DNA from: an uncultured Prevotellaceae bacterium
GTDB taxonomy: Bacteria; Bacteroidota; Bacteroidia; Bacteroidales; Muribaculaceae
Direction: 5' to 3'
Length of the DNA: 8,622 nt
NCBI GenBank assembly: GCA_900556245.1
Contig: USOC01000032.1
Span: 1 to 8,622 of the forward strand
In this document: piece by piece, positions 1 to 5,496 of the stretch
How positions within the stretch are numbered: the stretch's first letter is position 1
Layout: every line of letters starts with the position of its first letter
The notes under the pieces: generated by a model
Told to the model about the DNA's origin: nothing
Seen by the model: the letters and a program-made list of their open reading frames with translations, nothing else
The model's database searches: none
Program-made: the position numbers and the translations under genes

Positions 1-446
1 TCGACCCCAACGCCCTCCACGGATCGTTCGTCATCAAGTTCAAGAAAGACATGACCCAAGAACTCTCCGCAATGGCCGCACAGGCGGGTATTCCGGTGAC
101 CGACGGCAAATTTGAAATGCCGGTTACGGAAGACATGAAAATCCGCATATTCACCGACGGGAAATATCTCGTAGTCTCGAATTTCGACACCAACCCGCAA
201 CCGCTCAAAGACAACGGACTCTTTGCAAAGAACGCAGGCGCATGCTTCCTCGACCTGACAAAAGACACTCCGGCGGCACGCGGCATCAAAAAGGAATTTG
301 ACATTGACCTTGACATGACCGCTACGGCATACGGCAACACCTCGGAAGGCGTATTCGAAGTGAAAATCCACAACAACAAAGAAAAAAGCGCCCTTGAATA
401 TTTCATCAGACTGACGCAGGAAATCATTGCCGCCGCAAACGCATAA
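1..446 (+). CDS. 3' end of a DUF4836-like secreted/lipoprotein-type protein (partial)
   Basis: The reading frame is open from the window edge (first full codon at position 3) to a TAA ending at 446, giving about 147 C-terminal residues. The ATG at 51 is internal: the residues before it (DPNALHGSFVIKFKKD) continue the same style of sequence, so the true start lies upstream, outside the window. The visible part alternates short polar beta-strand-like stretches (KIRIFTDGKYLVVSN, GVFEVKIHNN) with a final helix (ALEYFIRLTQEIIAAANA) and has no transmembrane segment. The style recalls the C-terminal part of DUF4836 proteins, secreted lipoproteins of unknown function common in Bacteroidales, but I recognise this only by general resemblance. 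Base composition is GC-rich like the next gene's first half, so it is probably resident chromosomal DNA. A strong terminator follows 25 nt after the stop. Confidence 0.6.
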   Translation, partial: DPNALHGSFVIKFKKDMTQELSAMAAQAGIPVTDGKFEMPVTEDMKIRIFTDGKYLVVSNFDTNPQPLKDNGLFAKNAGACFLDLTKDTPAARGIKKEFDIDLDMTATAYGNTSEGVFEVKIHNNKEKSALEYFIRLTQEIIAAANA

Positions 447-470
447 CGGCATCCCATATCAATCCCACCA

Positions 471-505
471 AGGGCGCGACAATCATCACTGTCGCGCCCT
501 TTTTT
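471..505 (+). terminator. Intrinsic terminator after the DUF4836-like gene
   Basis: A perfect 10-bp GC-rich stem pairs agggcgcgac (471-480) with gtcgcgccct (491-500) across a 10-nt loop, followed directly by a T tract with one interruption (501-509). This is a textbook rho-independent terminator for the upstream gene and separates it from the TPR gene. Confidence 0.93.
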
Positions 506-537
506 CTTTAAAAAAACGGCAGAAGTCTATGCCGGAT

Positions 538-568
538 TTTGCGACTCACTGAAAAATATATAATTTTA
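538..568 (+). promoter_or_regulatory. Bacteroidetes-type promoter for the TPR lipoprotein gene
   Basis: TTTG at 538-541 and TAATTTTA at 561-568 are separated by 19 nt. This matches the Bacteroidetes -33/-7 pattern (TTTG, then TAnnTTTG) except for the last base. Transcription would start around 575, leaving a short leader before the ATG at 604. Confidence 0.6.
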
Positions 569-603
569 GGCTGTTTTTTTTGCCGACTCTGTTAAAGACA
601 TCT

Positions 604-1335
604 ATGAAGCATATCCGGCTCATAATCTTCCTTGCGCTTGCAGCGCTTGCCGCCTGTTCCTCAGGCGACGACACCCGGCTCGCCGTAGCTGACTCATTGC
701 TCGAACAGCGTCCCGACAGCGCCATGGCTATCCTGCGATCCGTCGACAGCCACAAACTCGACAAAGGCAACCGAGCCTATTATGCGCTTCTCTTCACTGC
801 GGCACAATATAAATGCTATGAACCGATTGTCTCCGACTCGCTGATTGACATCGCCGTCGACTACTACGCCGGCTCGTCCGACCACAACCGACGGCTTCGC
901 TCGCTCATCTTCAAAGGAGCGGCTCTGGAAGAAATGGGCGACCAGCTCGCCGCCATCGACTGGTATAAGAAAGCGGAGTCCGAAGCGTCGCCGACCGACT
1001 TCGAGAACATCGGATACATCAACCTCCGCCTCGGCGGGCTATATACCGATTTATTTATCGACAATCACGAAGATCTGCAAAAGTATAAAAAAGCCTTACT
1101 AAACTATGAAAAAACCGGCAACCAAAATAAACGACTGTCTTCCCTATTGTTCGTTGGAGGCCTTTATAGGAAATCAAATAAAGACAGTGCTTACTTCTAT
1201 CTTAATAGAGCAAAGACAGTAGCCCAAGAAATACAAGACACAGCTCGCTACTATTATGCGCTTCAAATTTTAGCGAGAGCCTATTATGTCGACTCCCTTT
1301 TCAACAATGCCAAGAATTTATCTGTATTTAGATAG
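604..1335 (+). CDS. TPR lipoprotein, N-terminal fragment truncated by the mobile element
   Basis: The start at ATG 604 gives a clear lipoprotein signal: MKH, a hydrophobic core, then the lipobox ALAAC with Cys17 as the lipidation site. A TTG at 580 in the same frame would only add eight residues before the signal peptide. The mature part opens with the ADSLLEQRPDSAMAILRSVD motif typical of a Bacteroidales family of TPR proteins. Tandem helical repeats follow (ALEEMGDQLAAIDWYKKAE, YINLRLGGLYTDL, KKALLNYEKTGN, SAYFYLNRAKTVAQE, ARYYYALQILARAYY). Family members known to me run to roughly 500-600 residues, with more repeats, a transmembrane helix and a C-terminal coiled-coil or DNA-binding part. 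This one stops at 243 residues (SLFNNAKNLSVFR, TAG 1333-1335), where mobile-element sequence begins. The product would be a membrane-tethered repeat fragment, probably non-functional. GC content falls sharply near position 1085, within the gene. Confidence 0.8.
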   Translation: MKHIRLIIFLALAALAACSSGDDTRLAVADSLLEQRPDSAMAILRSVDSHKLDKGNRAYYALLFTAAQYKCYEPIVSDSLIDIAVDYYAGSSDHNRRLRSLIFKGAALEEMGDQLAAIDWYKKAESEASPTDFENIGYINLRLGGLYTDLFIDNHEDLQKYKKALLNYEKTGNQNKRLSSLLFVGGLYRKSNKDSAYFYLNRAKTVAQEIQDTARYYYALQILARAYYVDSLFNNAKNLSVFR

Positions 1336-1347
1336 GTGTAACCACCT
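1334..1347. repeat. Small inverted repeat at the inferred left end
   Basis: aggtg (1334-1338) and cacct (1343-1347) pair across the loop taac. It begins within the stop codon of the truncated TPR gene and may be a core recombinase site, but a 5-bp stem is weak evidence by itself. Confidence 0.35.
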
Positions 1348-1411
1348 GCAAGCAACGAGTAGTATCTGTAATTAAATCACTGAATATCAATGTTATTTCA
1401 AATTTAACACT

Positions 1412-1517
1412 TCGCAGTCCGTATTTGGTATTCCGTCATTTTCCGCATATTTTTGTAACATATTTCTATCGCGGTTAATGTACGGGACTTTTTTGTTGCC
1501 ATAAAATCGCAGTCCGT
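1412..1517 (+). repeat. 11-bp direct repeat near the left end
   Basis: tcgcagtccgt occurs at 1412-1422 and again at 1507-1517, a period of 95 bp. A third partial copy, aaaatcgcagtc, occurs at 3882-3893 just after the integrase stop and matches 1503-1514 over 12 bases. Repeats beside an integrase gene are candidates for arm-type or directly repeated recombinase/excisionase binding sites. Confidence 0.4.
1424..1455 (+). promoter_or_regulatory. Bacteroidetes-type promoter for the zinc-finger/HTH gene
   Basis: TTTG at 1424-1427 and TATTTTTG at 1448-1455 (a full match to TAnnTTTG) lie 20 nt apart. Transcription would start near 1462 and run into the HTH gene through a leader of roughly 220 nt if translation begins at 1682. 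That leader contains the repeats at 1525-1543 and 1595-1613. Confidence 0.65.
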
Positions 1518-1524
1518 TGACATC

Positions 1525-1613
1525 GGTTTACAACAGTTCACAAGGAGTGACAAGCGGCAGGACGAAATACGAAGACTGCCACAGATATTTACCCGGTTGA
1601 CAACAGGTGACAA
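1525..1613 (+). repeat. 19-nt imperfect direct repeat pair with TGACAA cores
   Basis: ggtttacaacagttcacaa (1525-1543) and ggttgacaacaggtgacaa (1595-1613) agree at 16 of 19 positions, exactly 70 bp apart. Further TGACAA copies fall at 1548-1553, 1598-1603 and 1608-1613. They sit between the promoter and the favoured start of the HTH gene and look like protein-binding sites, either an operator or integrase/excisionase arm sites. Confidence 0.5.
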
Positions 1614-1681
1614 TGATTGACTTCCGTTCACTCCCCGATGGAATATACAAGAATGAGTGTTCAACATCAAACAAAGGGGAA

Positions 1682-2629
1682 ATGAAAACAACCAAGAAAT
1701 GTGCATTTTGCGGCAGAATGTTCACGCCCAACAGCGGTATGCAGAAATATTGCACCGTACATTGTGCTGATGAAGCTAAAAAAGCGAAGAAGAAGCGGCA
1801 GCAGGACTTGCTCAATGCCGTAGAGCCAGTTTTAGAGATACAGCGTCAGGAATATCTCACCTTTTCAAAGGCTGCCATCCTAATGGGATGTTCACGCCAG
1901 TACATTTATAAGCTCGTGGCACAAGGCAGACTGCGGGCTTCACGCATCAGCAGCCGCATGGCATTCATACGCAGAGCAGATATAGAAAGGATGCTGGAGG
2001 ACAACCCTTATAACAGGGTGATACCCGGCACACGCCCTAAGAGAGCCGGGGCCATCAGTCAAAAGAGATCCGGTAAGGAGAACAAGACCATTATTCCGGC
2101 TTCTGAAGAAATCCTCTCTTACATTTCCGGCGAGGAAGTCCTCTCCACTTATAAGGTAAAGCAGGCATGGCTTTACACTACCGCCAAGCGCAACCAAATC
2201 CCCATTTGTAAGATTGCAGGCAAGAACTATTACAGCAAAAGCCACGTGGAGGAATGTCTCGGGCTGACCGCTGACATGGCCTCCATCACTGAGTGGCTAA
2301 CCACAGAACAAGTGTTTGAGGTGTTCGGCATGAAACCGACCGCCATCCATGCCTATGCCTACCGACACCGCATCCCAACCAAAAAGGAATACGGCATACT
2401 CTATTATTCAAAGACACACCTTGACGAGCTCCGTCAGACTGATTTAATGGAGGATGAACGCTACTGTACCGTGGAATATGTGTCGGAAAAATACGGACTG
2501 TCCAAAGCGAACATTCACCATATCGCCAAAGTACACGGTATCGGGAAACGGAAAGTCGGTGTGAGAAACCTGCTTTTCCGTGCGGATGTGGAGCGTGTAA
2601 TGGCTGAGAGAGCCGCCAAAGGGCTGTGA
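1682..2629 (+). CDS. Zinc-finger protein with four tandem excisionase-type HTH modules
   Basis: I prefer the ATG at 1682 (315 residues) because it follows a purine-rich aaagggga and leads straight into the domain; a GTG at 1607 and an ATG at 1613 in frame would add about 25 low-information residues. Residues 7-28 form a small zinc site (C7-x2-C10, C24-x3-C28), followed by a lysine-rich linker (32-41). Four winged-helix units of the HTH_17/MerR-like type follow near 58-105, 147-195, 205-255 and 262-312. Each has the order 'ee/Vxxxyg(l/c)s...I', then an aromatic-rich wing, then a closing helix such as DIERMLE, HVEECL, HLDELRQ and DVERVMAE. It is probably a DNA-binding accessory factor for integration, excision or target choice, since it lies immediately before the integrase. 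A role like TnpA of Tn4555 is possible but unproven. Confidence 0.78.
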   Translation: MKTTKKCAFCGRMFTPNSGMQKYCTVHCADEAKKAKKKRQQDLLNAVEPVLEIQRQEYLTFSKAAILMGCSRQYIYKLVAQGRLRASRISSRMAFIRRADIERMLEDNPYNRVIPGTRPKRAGAISQKRSGKENKTIIPASEEILSYISGEEVLSTYKVKQAWLYTTAKRNQIPICKIAGKNYYSKSHVEECLGLTADMASITEWLTTEQVFEVFGMKPTAIHAYAYRHRIPTKKEYGILYYSKTHLDELRQTDLMEDERYCTVEYVSEKYGLSKANIHHIAKVHGIGKRKVGVRNLLFRADVERVMAERAAKGL

Positions 2630-2634
2630 CCATT

Positions 2635-2669
2635 GATTATTGGCCGATTATTGGTCAATTACCGTCATT
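2635..2669 (+). promoter_or_regulatory. Putative operator: gattattgg tandem repeat plus attaccgtca
   Basis: gattattgg occurs at 2635-2643 and 2646-2654 (11-bp period, one helical turn), followed by attaccgtca at 2658-2667. The same 10-mer occurs at 5054-5063 before the excisionase-type gene, also next to gatta-type repeats. The site lies about 90 nt before the integrase start and probably binds an element-encoded HTH protein. Confidence 0.4.
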
Positions 2670-2708
2670 ATCTGCCACCAACGCCACATCATTCCATTCC
2701 TTTGCAGC

Positions 2709-2725
2709 GTGGAGAAGGTCTCCAC
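2709..2725. promoter_or_regulatory. Hairpin in the integrase leader
   Basis: gtggaga (2709-2715) pairs perfectly with tctccac (2719-2725) across a 3-nt loop, 32 nt before the integrase ATG. No T run follows, so it is not an intrinsic terminator; it could be an mRNA structure affecting integrase translation or a palindromic binding site. Confidence 0.45.
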
Positions 2726-2757
2726 CGAGTAATATCCATCAATAACAAAGAAAGATT

Positions 2758-3882
2758 ATGGCAAACATTTGCAAGACCGTGAACCTTTATACACGGAAAA
2801 TCAAAGGCGGCAAAATGCTGTCCTTCTTCCTCGACTATTATCCCGGCTACCGTGACGAGACCACCAACAAAGTGCTGCGTCATGAATCGCTCGGTATCTA
2901 CATCTACGCACATCCGAAGACACAGCGTGAGAAGGACTACAATGCCCGGCTGTCGGAGAAGGCAGAAGCTCTGCGATGCCGCCGCTACGAGGAGATTGTA
3001 AACGAGCGTTATGAGTTCTTTGACAAGAACAAACTGAACGGCAGTTTCATTGATTACTTCAAGAAGTACGCGGGAAAGAAAAACTCTCGCTATGAGCAGG
3101 CATTCCTGCACTTCAACCTGTTTACAGGCGGCAAATGCACCTTTGCCGAAATTACCGTAGAGCTGTGCAACAAGTTTCTGGAATATCTGCGCACCACGCA
3201 TCAGGTCATCCATCAAAAGCGCAAACTGCATCCCAATACCATTGCCAGCTATTGGTCCGCGTTCCTCGGTACGCTCCATGCTGCCCATCGAGACAAGAAG
3301 ATCAAGGAGAATCCTTGTCCCTATCTGGAACGCGCGGAAAGCATCCCGACAGACAAGGTGGGGCTGTCTGCGGAGGAACTCATACAACTGGCAGAAACTC
3401 CGTGTGAAGAGCCCGTACTGAAAACCGCTTTCCTTTTCTCCTGCCTCACGGGACTGCGGAAGAGCGATGTCAAGGCATTCTCATGGGAAATGATACAGCC
3501 CGAAGCTGACGGCACTCTCTACATCACCACCCGTATGCAGAAAACAAAGCAGATTGTACATAATCCCATCGGGGAGGAGGCACTGGCATTGATAGACAGT
3601 GATTCAAGAATGGGACTTGTGTTCCCCGGTTTCAAGGACAGCATGACACAGACAGCACTCAAACAATGGATAAAGGCGGCAGGAATCACCAAGAACATCA
3701 CCTACCATTCAAGCCGCCACACCTATTGTACCCTGCAACTGGAGGCAGGAACGGATTCCAGAACTGTGCAGGAACTTGTCGGGCACAAGAACCTCGTCAC
3801 CACCCAGTGCTATCTCGACAGTGTGAGTAGCAGGAAGAAGGAGGCGGCAAACCGCATCACGCTGAAACGTAAGGTAGAGTAA
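2758..3882 (+). CDS. int: Tyrosine recombinase (site-specific integrase)
   Basis: This 374-residue enzyme would cut and rejoin DNA at the element ends and target through a 3'-phosphotyrosine intermediate. The N-terminal 50 or so residues form an arm-binding-like region, residues about 95-195 a SAM-like core-binding domain (SFIDYFKKYAGKK... through LHPNTIASYWSAF), and residues about 205-370 the catalytic domain. The catalytic residues are all visible: R234 in TGLRKSD, K262 or K264 in the beta-hairpin, H317-x2-R320 in YHSSRHT, H343 in LVGHKN and the nucleophile Y352 in QCYLD. The ATG follows an A-rich aaagaaaga leader, usual for Bacteroidetes. Nothing suggests damage. Its place close to the left end, beside the multi-HTH protein, fits a mobilizable transposon integrase. 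The only candidate regulatory features upstream are the 2635-2669 repeats and the 2709-2725 hairpin. Confidence 0.95.
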   Translation: MANICKTVNLYTRKIKGGKMLSFFLDYYPGYRDETTNKVLRHESLGIYIYAHPKTQREKDYNARLSEKAEALRCRRYEEIVNERYEFFDKNKLNGSFIDYFKKYAGKKNSRYEQAFLHFNLFTGGKCTFAEITVELCNKFLEYLRTTHQVIHQKRKLHPNTIASYWSAFLGTLHAAHRDKKIKENPCPYLERAESIPTDKVGLSAEELIQLAETPCEEPVLKTAFLFSCLTGLRKSDVKAFSWEMIQPEADGTLYITTRMQKTKQIVHNPIGEEALALIDSDSRMGLVFPGFKDSMTQTALKQWIKAAGITKNITYHSSRHTYCTLQLEAGTDSRTVQELVGHKNLVTTQCYLDSVSSRKKEAANRITLKRKVE

Positions 3883-3906
3883 AAATCGCAGTCTTTTGGC
3901 TGTTCA

Positions 3907-3926
3907 AAGTATGATTTTAAGTATGA
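3907..3926 (+). repeat. Short tandem direct repeat after int
   Basis: aagtatga occurs at 3907-3914 and 3919-3926, a 12-bp period, in the AT-rich gap between the integrase and the two-TM protein gene. Possibly a protein-binding site; no clear terminator is visible in this gap. Confidence 0.3.
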
Positions 3927-3980
3927 AATGCGCCCTAAACACTAATAAGTCGTAAATAATTGCTCATATCTGCAATTTCT

Positions 3981-4013
3981 TTTGGCATAACGATAAGGTC
4001 TATTGTAATTTTG
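3981..4013 (+). promoter_or_regulatory. Bacteroidetes-type promoter for the two-TM protein gene
   Basis: TTTG at 3981-3984 and TAATTTTG at 4006-4013 (full match to TAnnTTTG) are 21 nt apart. The start site would be near 4020, about 35 nt before the ATG at 4055. TGACAA motifs at 4014-4019 and 4028-4033 lie immediately downstream, the same word found upstream of the HTH gene, which suggests shared control. Confidence 0.7.
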
Positions 4014-4054
4014 TGACAAACAACCGCTGACAAGGCGCAATAACCAGTATAAGA

Positions 4055-4891
4055 ATGAAGAATCAGAACACGATTGTCAATACAGAGAATTGCCTTTTTT
4101 ATGGCTTGCCCGGCATAATCATACTTGCCCTTTCATTAATGGCGTCCACCCGAATCAGTTCCGATTTCGGCGGAGATACCTTCATCAAGACAGTTTCTTT
4201 TTTAGGCTGCAACGGTCTGTTGTGGCTGCTGTATCTTGCTGTCTGCCAATACATGCTTGCCGATTTGGTAACACTTTGTACCTTGATGGTGAAGAAGGTA
4301 AGGAACGGGAACAACACTGAACCGGTTGAGACATTGGTAGTAGAGGAATATACTGGTGTACCTTTGATTGAGGACCGGCCGGAACAGGTGACAGTTGCAG
4401 CTACATATACCGCAGAATCTGCCCCTGTTGTAACCAAGGAAGAATACCGGACTTATTGTGCGGATTTTGAACAGAAGCAGCAAGACAACAGGCTGCTACT
4501 TGTCAATTCCATTCTTGATTATGTCAAAAGGAAGATGGCACCGTTCACTACTGAAGAAAACCTTGTGCTACTCTGTGGCGAGATTGAAGCGTGGTGTGAC
4601 AATCCTGCATATACTCCCAAAGACGTCACCCTCAAACGTATGCCGAACCCGAAAGACAGGTTGAAGACATCGGACTTCAAGCATCTGGTGTGGAACATCG
4701 GTGTGCGGCTCGGATTTGAGAACGGGTATTCGGTAATTGTGCAAGCCGGATTTATCAAAAGCCTGTTCCCGGTTGAACTTATGGCTGTGGAAACCGAATC
4801 GCTGGCCAGAAGCCTGACCTGCGACCCTGACAAGGGACATATCAAACTTGACAGACCCAAGCAAACCGGCAATTCCAATTTTCATTCTTAA
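4055..4891 (+). CDS. Unknown two-TM protein with soluble C-terminal domain
   Basis: The 278-residue product begins with two hydrophobic helices, about residues 13-31 (CLFYGLPGIIILALSLMAS) and 47-69 (around LLWLLYLAVCQYMLADL). A K/R-rich stop (KKVR, 80-83) suggests a short hairpin in the inner membrane with the rest in the cytoplasm. Residues about 85-125 are a low-complexity acidic linker. From about 127 a helical soluble domain follows (EEYRTYCADFEQKQQ, LLLVNSILDYVKRKM, NLVLLCGEIEAWCD, DFKHLVWNIGVRLGFENGY, AGFIKSLFP). I do not recognise a named family. The position between integrase and excisionase-type gene is where Tn4555 has tnpC as I recall, but I see no direct evidence of homology. It has its own promoter and a hairpin after the stop, so it is probably a single-gene transcript. 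Confidence 0.72.
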   Translation: MKNQNTIVNTENCLFYGLPGIIILALSLMASTRISSDFGGDTFIKTVSFLGCNGLLWLLYLAVCQYMLADLVTLCTLMVKKVRNGNNTEPVETLVVEEYTGVPLIEDRPEQVTVAATYTAESAPVVTKEEYRTYCADFEQKQQDNRLLLVNSILDYVKRKMAPFTTEENLVLLCGEIEAWCDNPAYTPKDVTLKRMPNPKDRLKTSDFKHLVWNIGVRLGFENGYSVIVQAGFIKSLFPVELMAVETESLARSLTCDPDKGHIKLDRPKQTGNSNFHS

Positions 4892-4920
4892 AAAATCCGA
4901 TTCTCTTTTGCATCCCATAC

Positions 4921-4947
4921 AGGGAAGTCCGTCTTGGGCTTCCCTTT
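4921..4947 (+). terminator. Hairpin terminator after the two-TM protein gene
   Basis: agggaagtcc (4921-4930) pairs with gggcttccct (4936-4945) as a 10-bp stem with one G-T wobble and the 5-nt loop gtctt. Only three T residues follow (4945-4947), so the termination signal is moderate rather than strong, but the position 30 nt past the stop fits. Confidence 0.65.
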
Positions 4948-4976
4948 GCCGTTGTATGCCATTGCGTGTAAATGTA
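4945..4976 (+). promoter_or_regulatory. Weak promoter candidate for the HTH-ATPase-primase operon
   Basis: TTTG at 4945-4948 is followed after 20 nt by TAAATGTA (4969-4976), which keeps only part of the TAnnTTTG consensus. It is the best candidate seen in 4892-5116, and would place the gatta repeats at 5022-5063 in the leader, where a bound protein could block the operon. Confidence 0.25.
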
Positions 4977-5021
4977 GCTATAACCCTCTTCCTGTAAGCG
5001 GTTTCCCTTTTCCCATATTGT

Positions 5022-5063
5022 CGATTACTTCTTGATATTACGATTATCCTGCGATTACCGTCA
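5022..5063 (+). promoter_or_regulatory. Putative operator: three cgatta repeats and attaccgtca
   Basis: cgatta occurs at 5022-5027, 5041-5046 and 5052-5057, spacings of 19 and 11 bp. The last copy runs into attaccgtca (5054-5063), identical to 2658-2667 before the integrase. The block ends about 53 nt before the excisionase-type start and probably binds a regulator of the operon. Confidence 0.4.
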
Positions 5064-5116
5064 ATAAATTGAGTCACTGGTACATCATAGTGTTCTTTTG
5101 CGGCATCAAACATTTT

Positions 5117-5494
5117 ATGAATATGGAAAACGGACTCACATTCAACGACCTTCCACAGGTCGTGGCCGAGCTTCGTGACGAGGTTATCGGCATGAGACAG
5201 ATGCTCACCTGTCTGCAAAAGGAGAACACGGAACGCAAGGAGAACACCCACCGCCCCATGTCGGTGGAGGATGCCGCCGAGTATTTGAAGATACCGCTGC
5301 GCACCCTTTATATGAAATTGGGGAACGGGACTATTCCAGCCACCAAACCGGGCAAGCGATATGTCCTCTATCAGGACGAACTGGACAAGTGGCTGGAGTG
5401 CAACCGCAAGAATCCCGTACCGCTGACCGTGGAGGAAGAAAACGCGGCTATCCTTGCTTCCAACAAGCGCAAGCCATCAAACAGAAATTGGTAA
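5117..5494 (+). CDS. Excisionase-type HTH DNA-binding protein
   Basis: The ATG at 5117 gives 125 residues; an ATG at 5123 is equally possible, and an upstream TTG at 5069 would add an unlikely hydrophobic leader. Residues about 8-38 form a helix with coiled-coil character (LPQVVAELRDEVIGMRQML), a likely dimer segment. Residues about 49-95 form a single HTH_17 winged helix: MSVEDAAEYLKIPLRTLYMKL, then the wing GTIPATKPGKRYVLY, then DELDKWLE. Such proteins serve as recombination directionality factors or regulators in Bacteroides elements and commonly sit before a RepA-like ATPase. Here the stop at 5494 is 2 nt from the next ATG, so the two are almost certainly co-translated. Whether it acts as excisionase, repressor or replication cofactor cannot be told from sequence. 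Confidence 0.82.
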   Translation: MNMENGLTFNDLPQVVAELRDEVIGMRQMLTCLQKENTERKENTHRPMSVEDAAEYLKIPLRTLYMKLGNGTIPATKPGKRYVLYQDELDKWLECNRKNPVPLTVEEENAAILASNKRKPSNRNW

Positions 5495-5496
5495 TC

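Noticed and set aside
580..603. TTG start for the TPR lipoprotein
   Set aside because: It would place eight residues ahead of a clean lipoprotein signal peptide and lies very close to the expected transcription start; ATG 604 is preferred.
845..1102. 85-codon + strand frame inside the TPR gene
   Set aside because: Out of frame with the lipoprotein and rich in Ser/Thr/Arg/Pro as expected of a shifted reading of GC-rich coding DNA.
1315..1340. Insertion at a tRNA gene 3' end, as for many IMEs
   Set aside because: No tRNA-like cloverleaf or CCA end is visible at the left junction; the flanking DNA is TPR coding sequence.
2689..3387. 232-codon open frame on the - strand opposite the integrase
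   Set aside because: It lies antisense to a complete integrase with all catalytic residues; the peptide has no recognisable domain and is a shadow of the + strand coding.
4568..5251. 227-codon open frame on the - strand across the 4892-5116 gap
   Set aside because: It runs antisense through the end of the two-TM gene, the terminator hairpin and the start of the HTH gene; no - strand promoter or domain is seen, so it is probably a chance opening.
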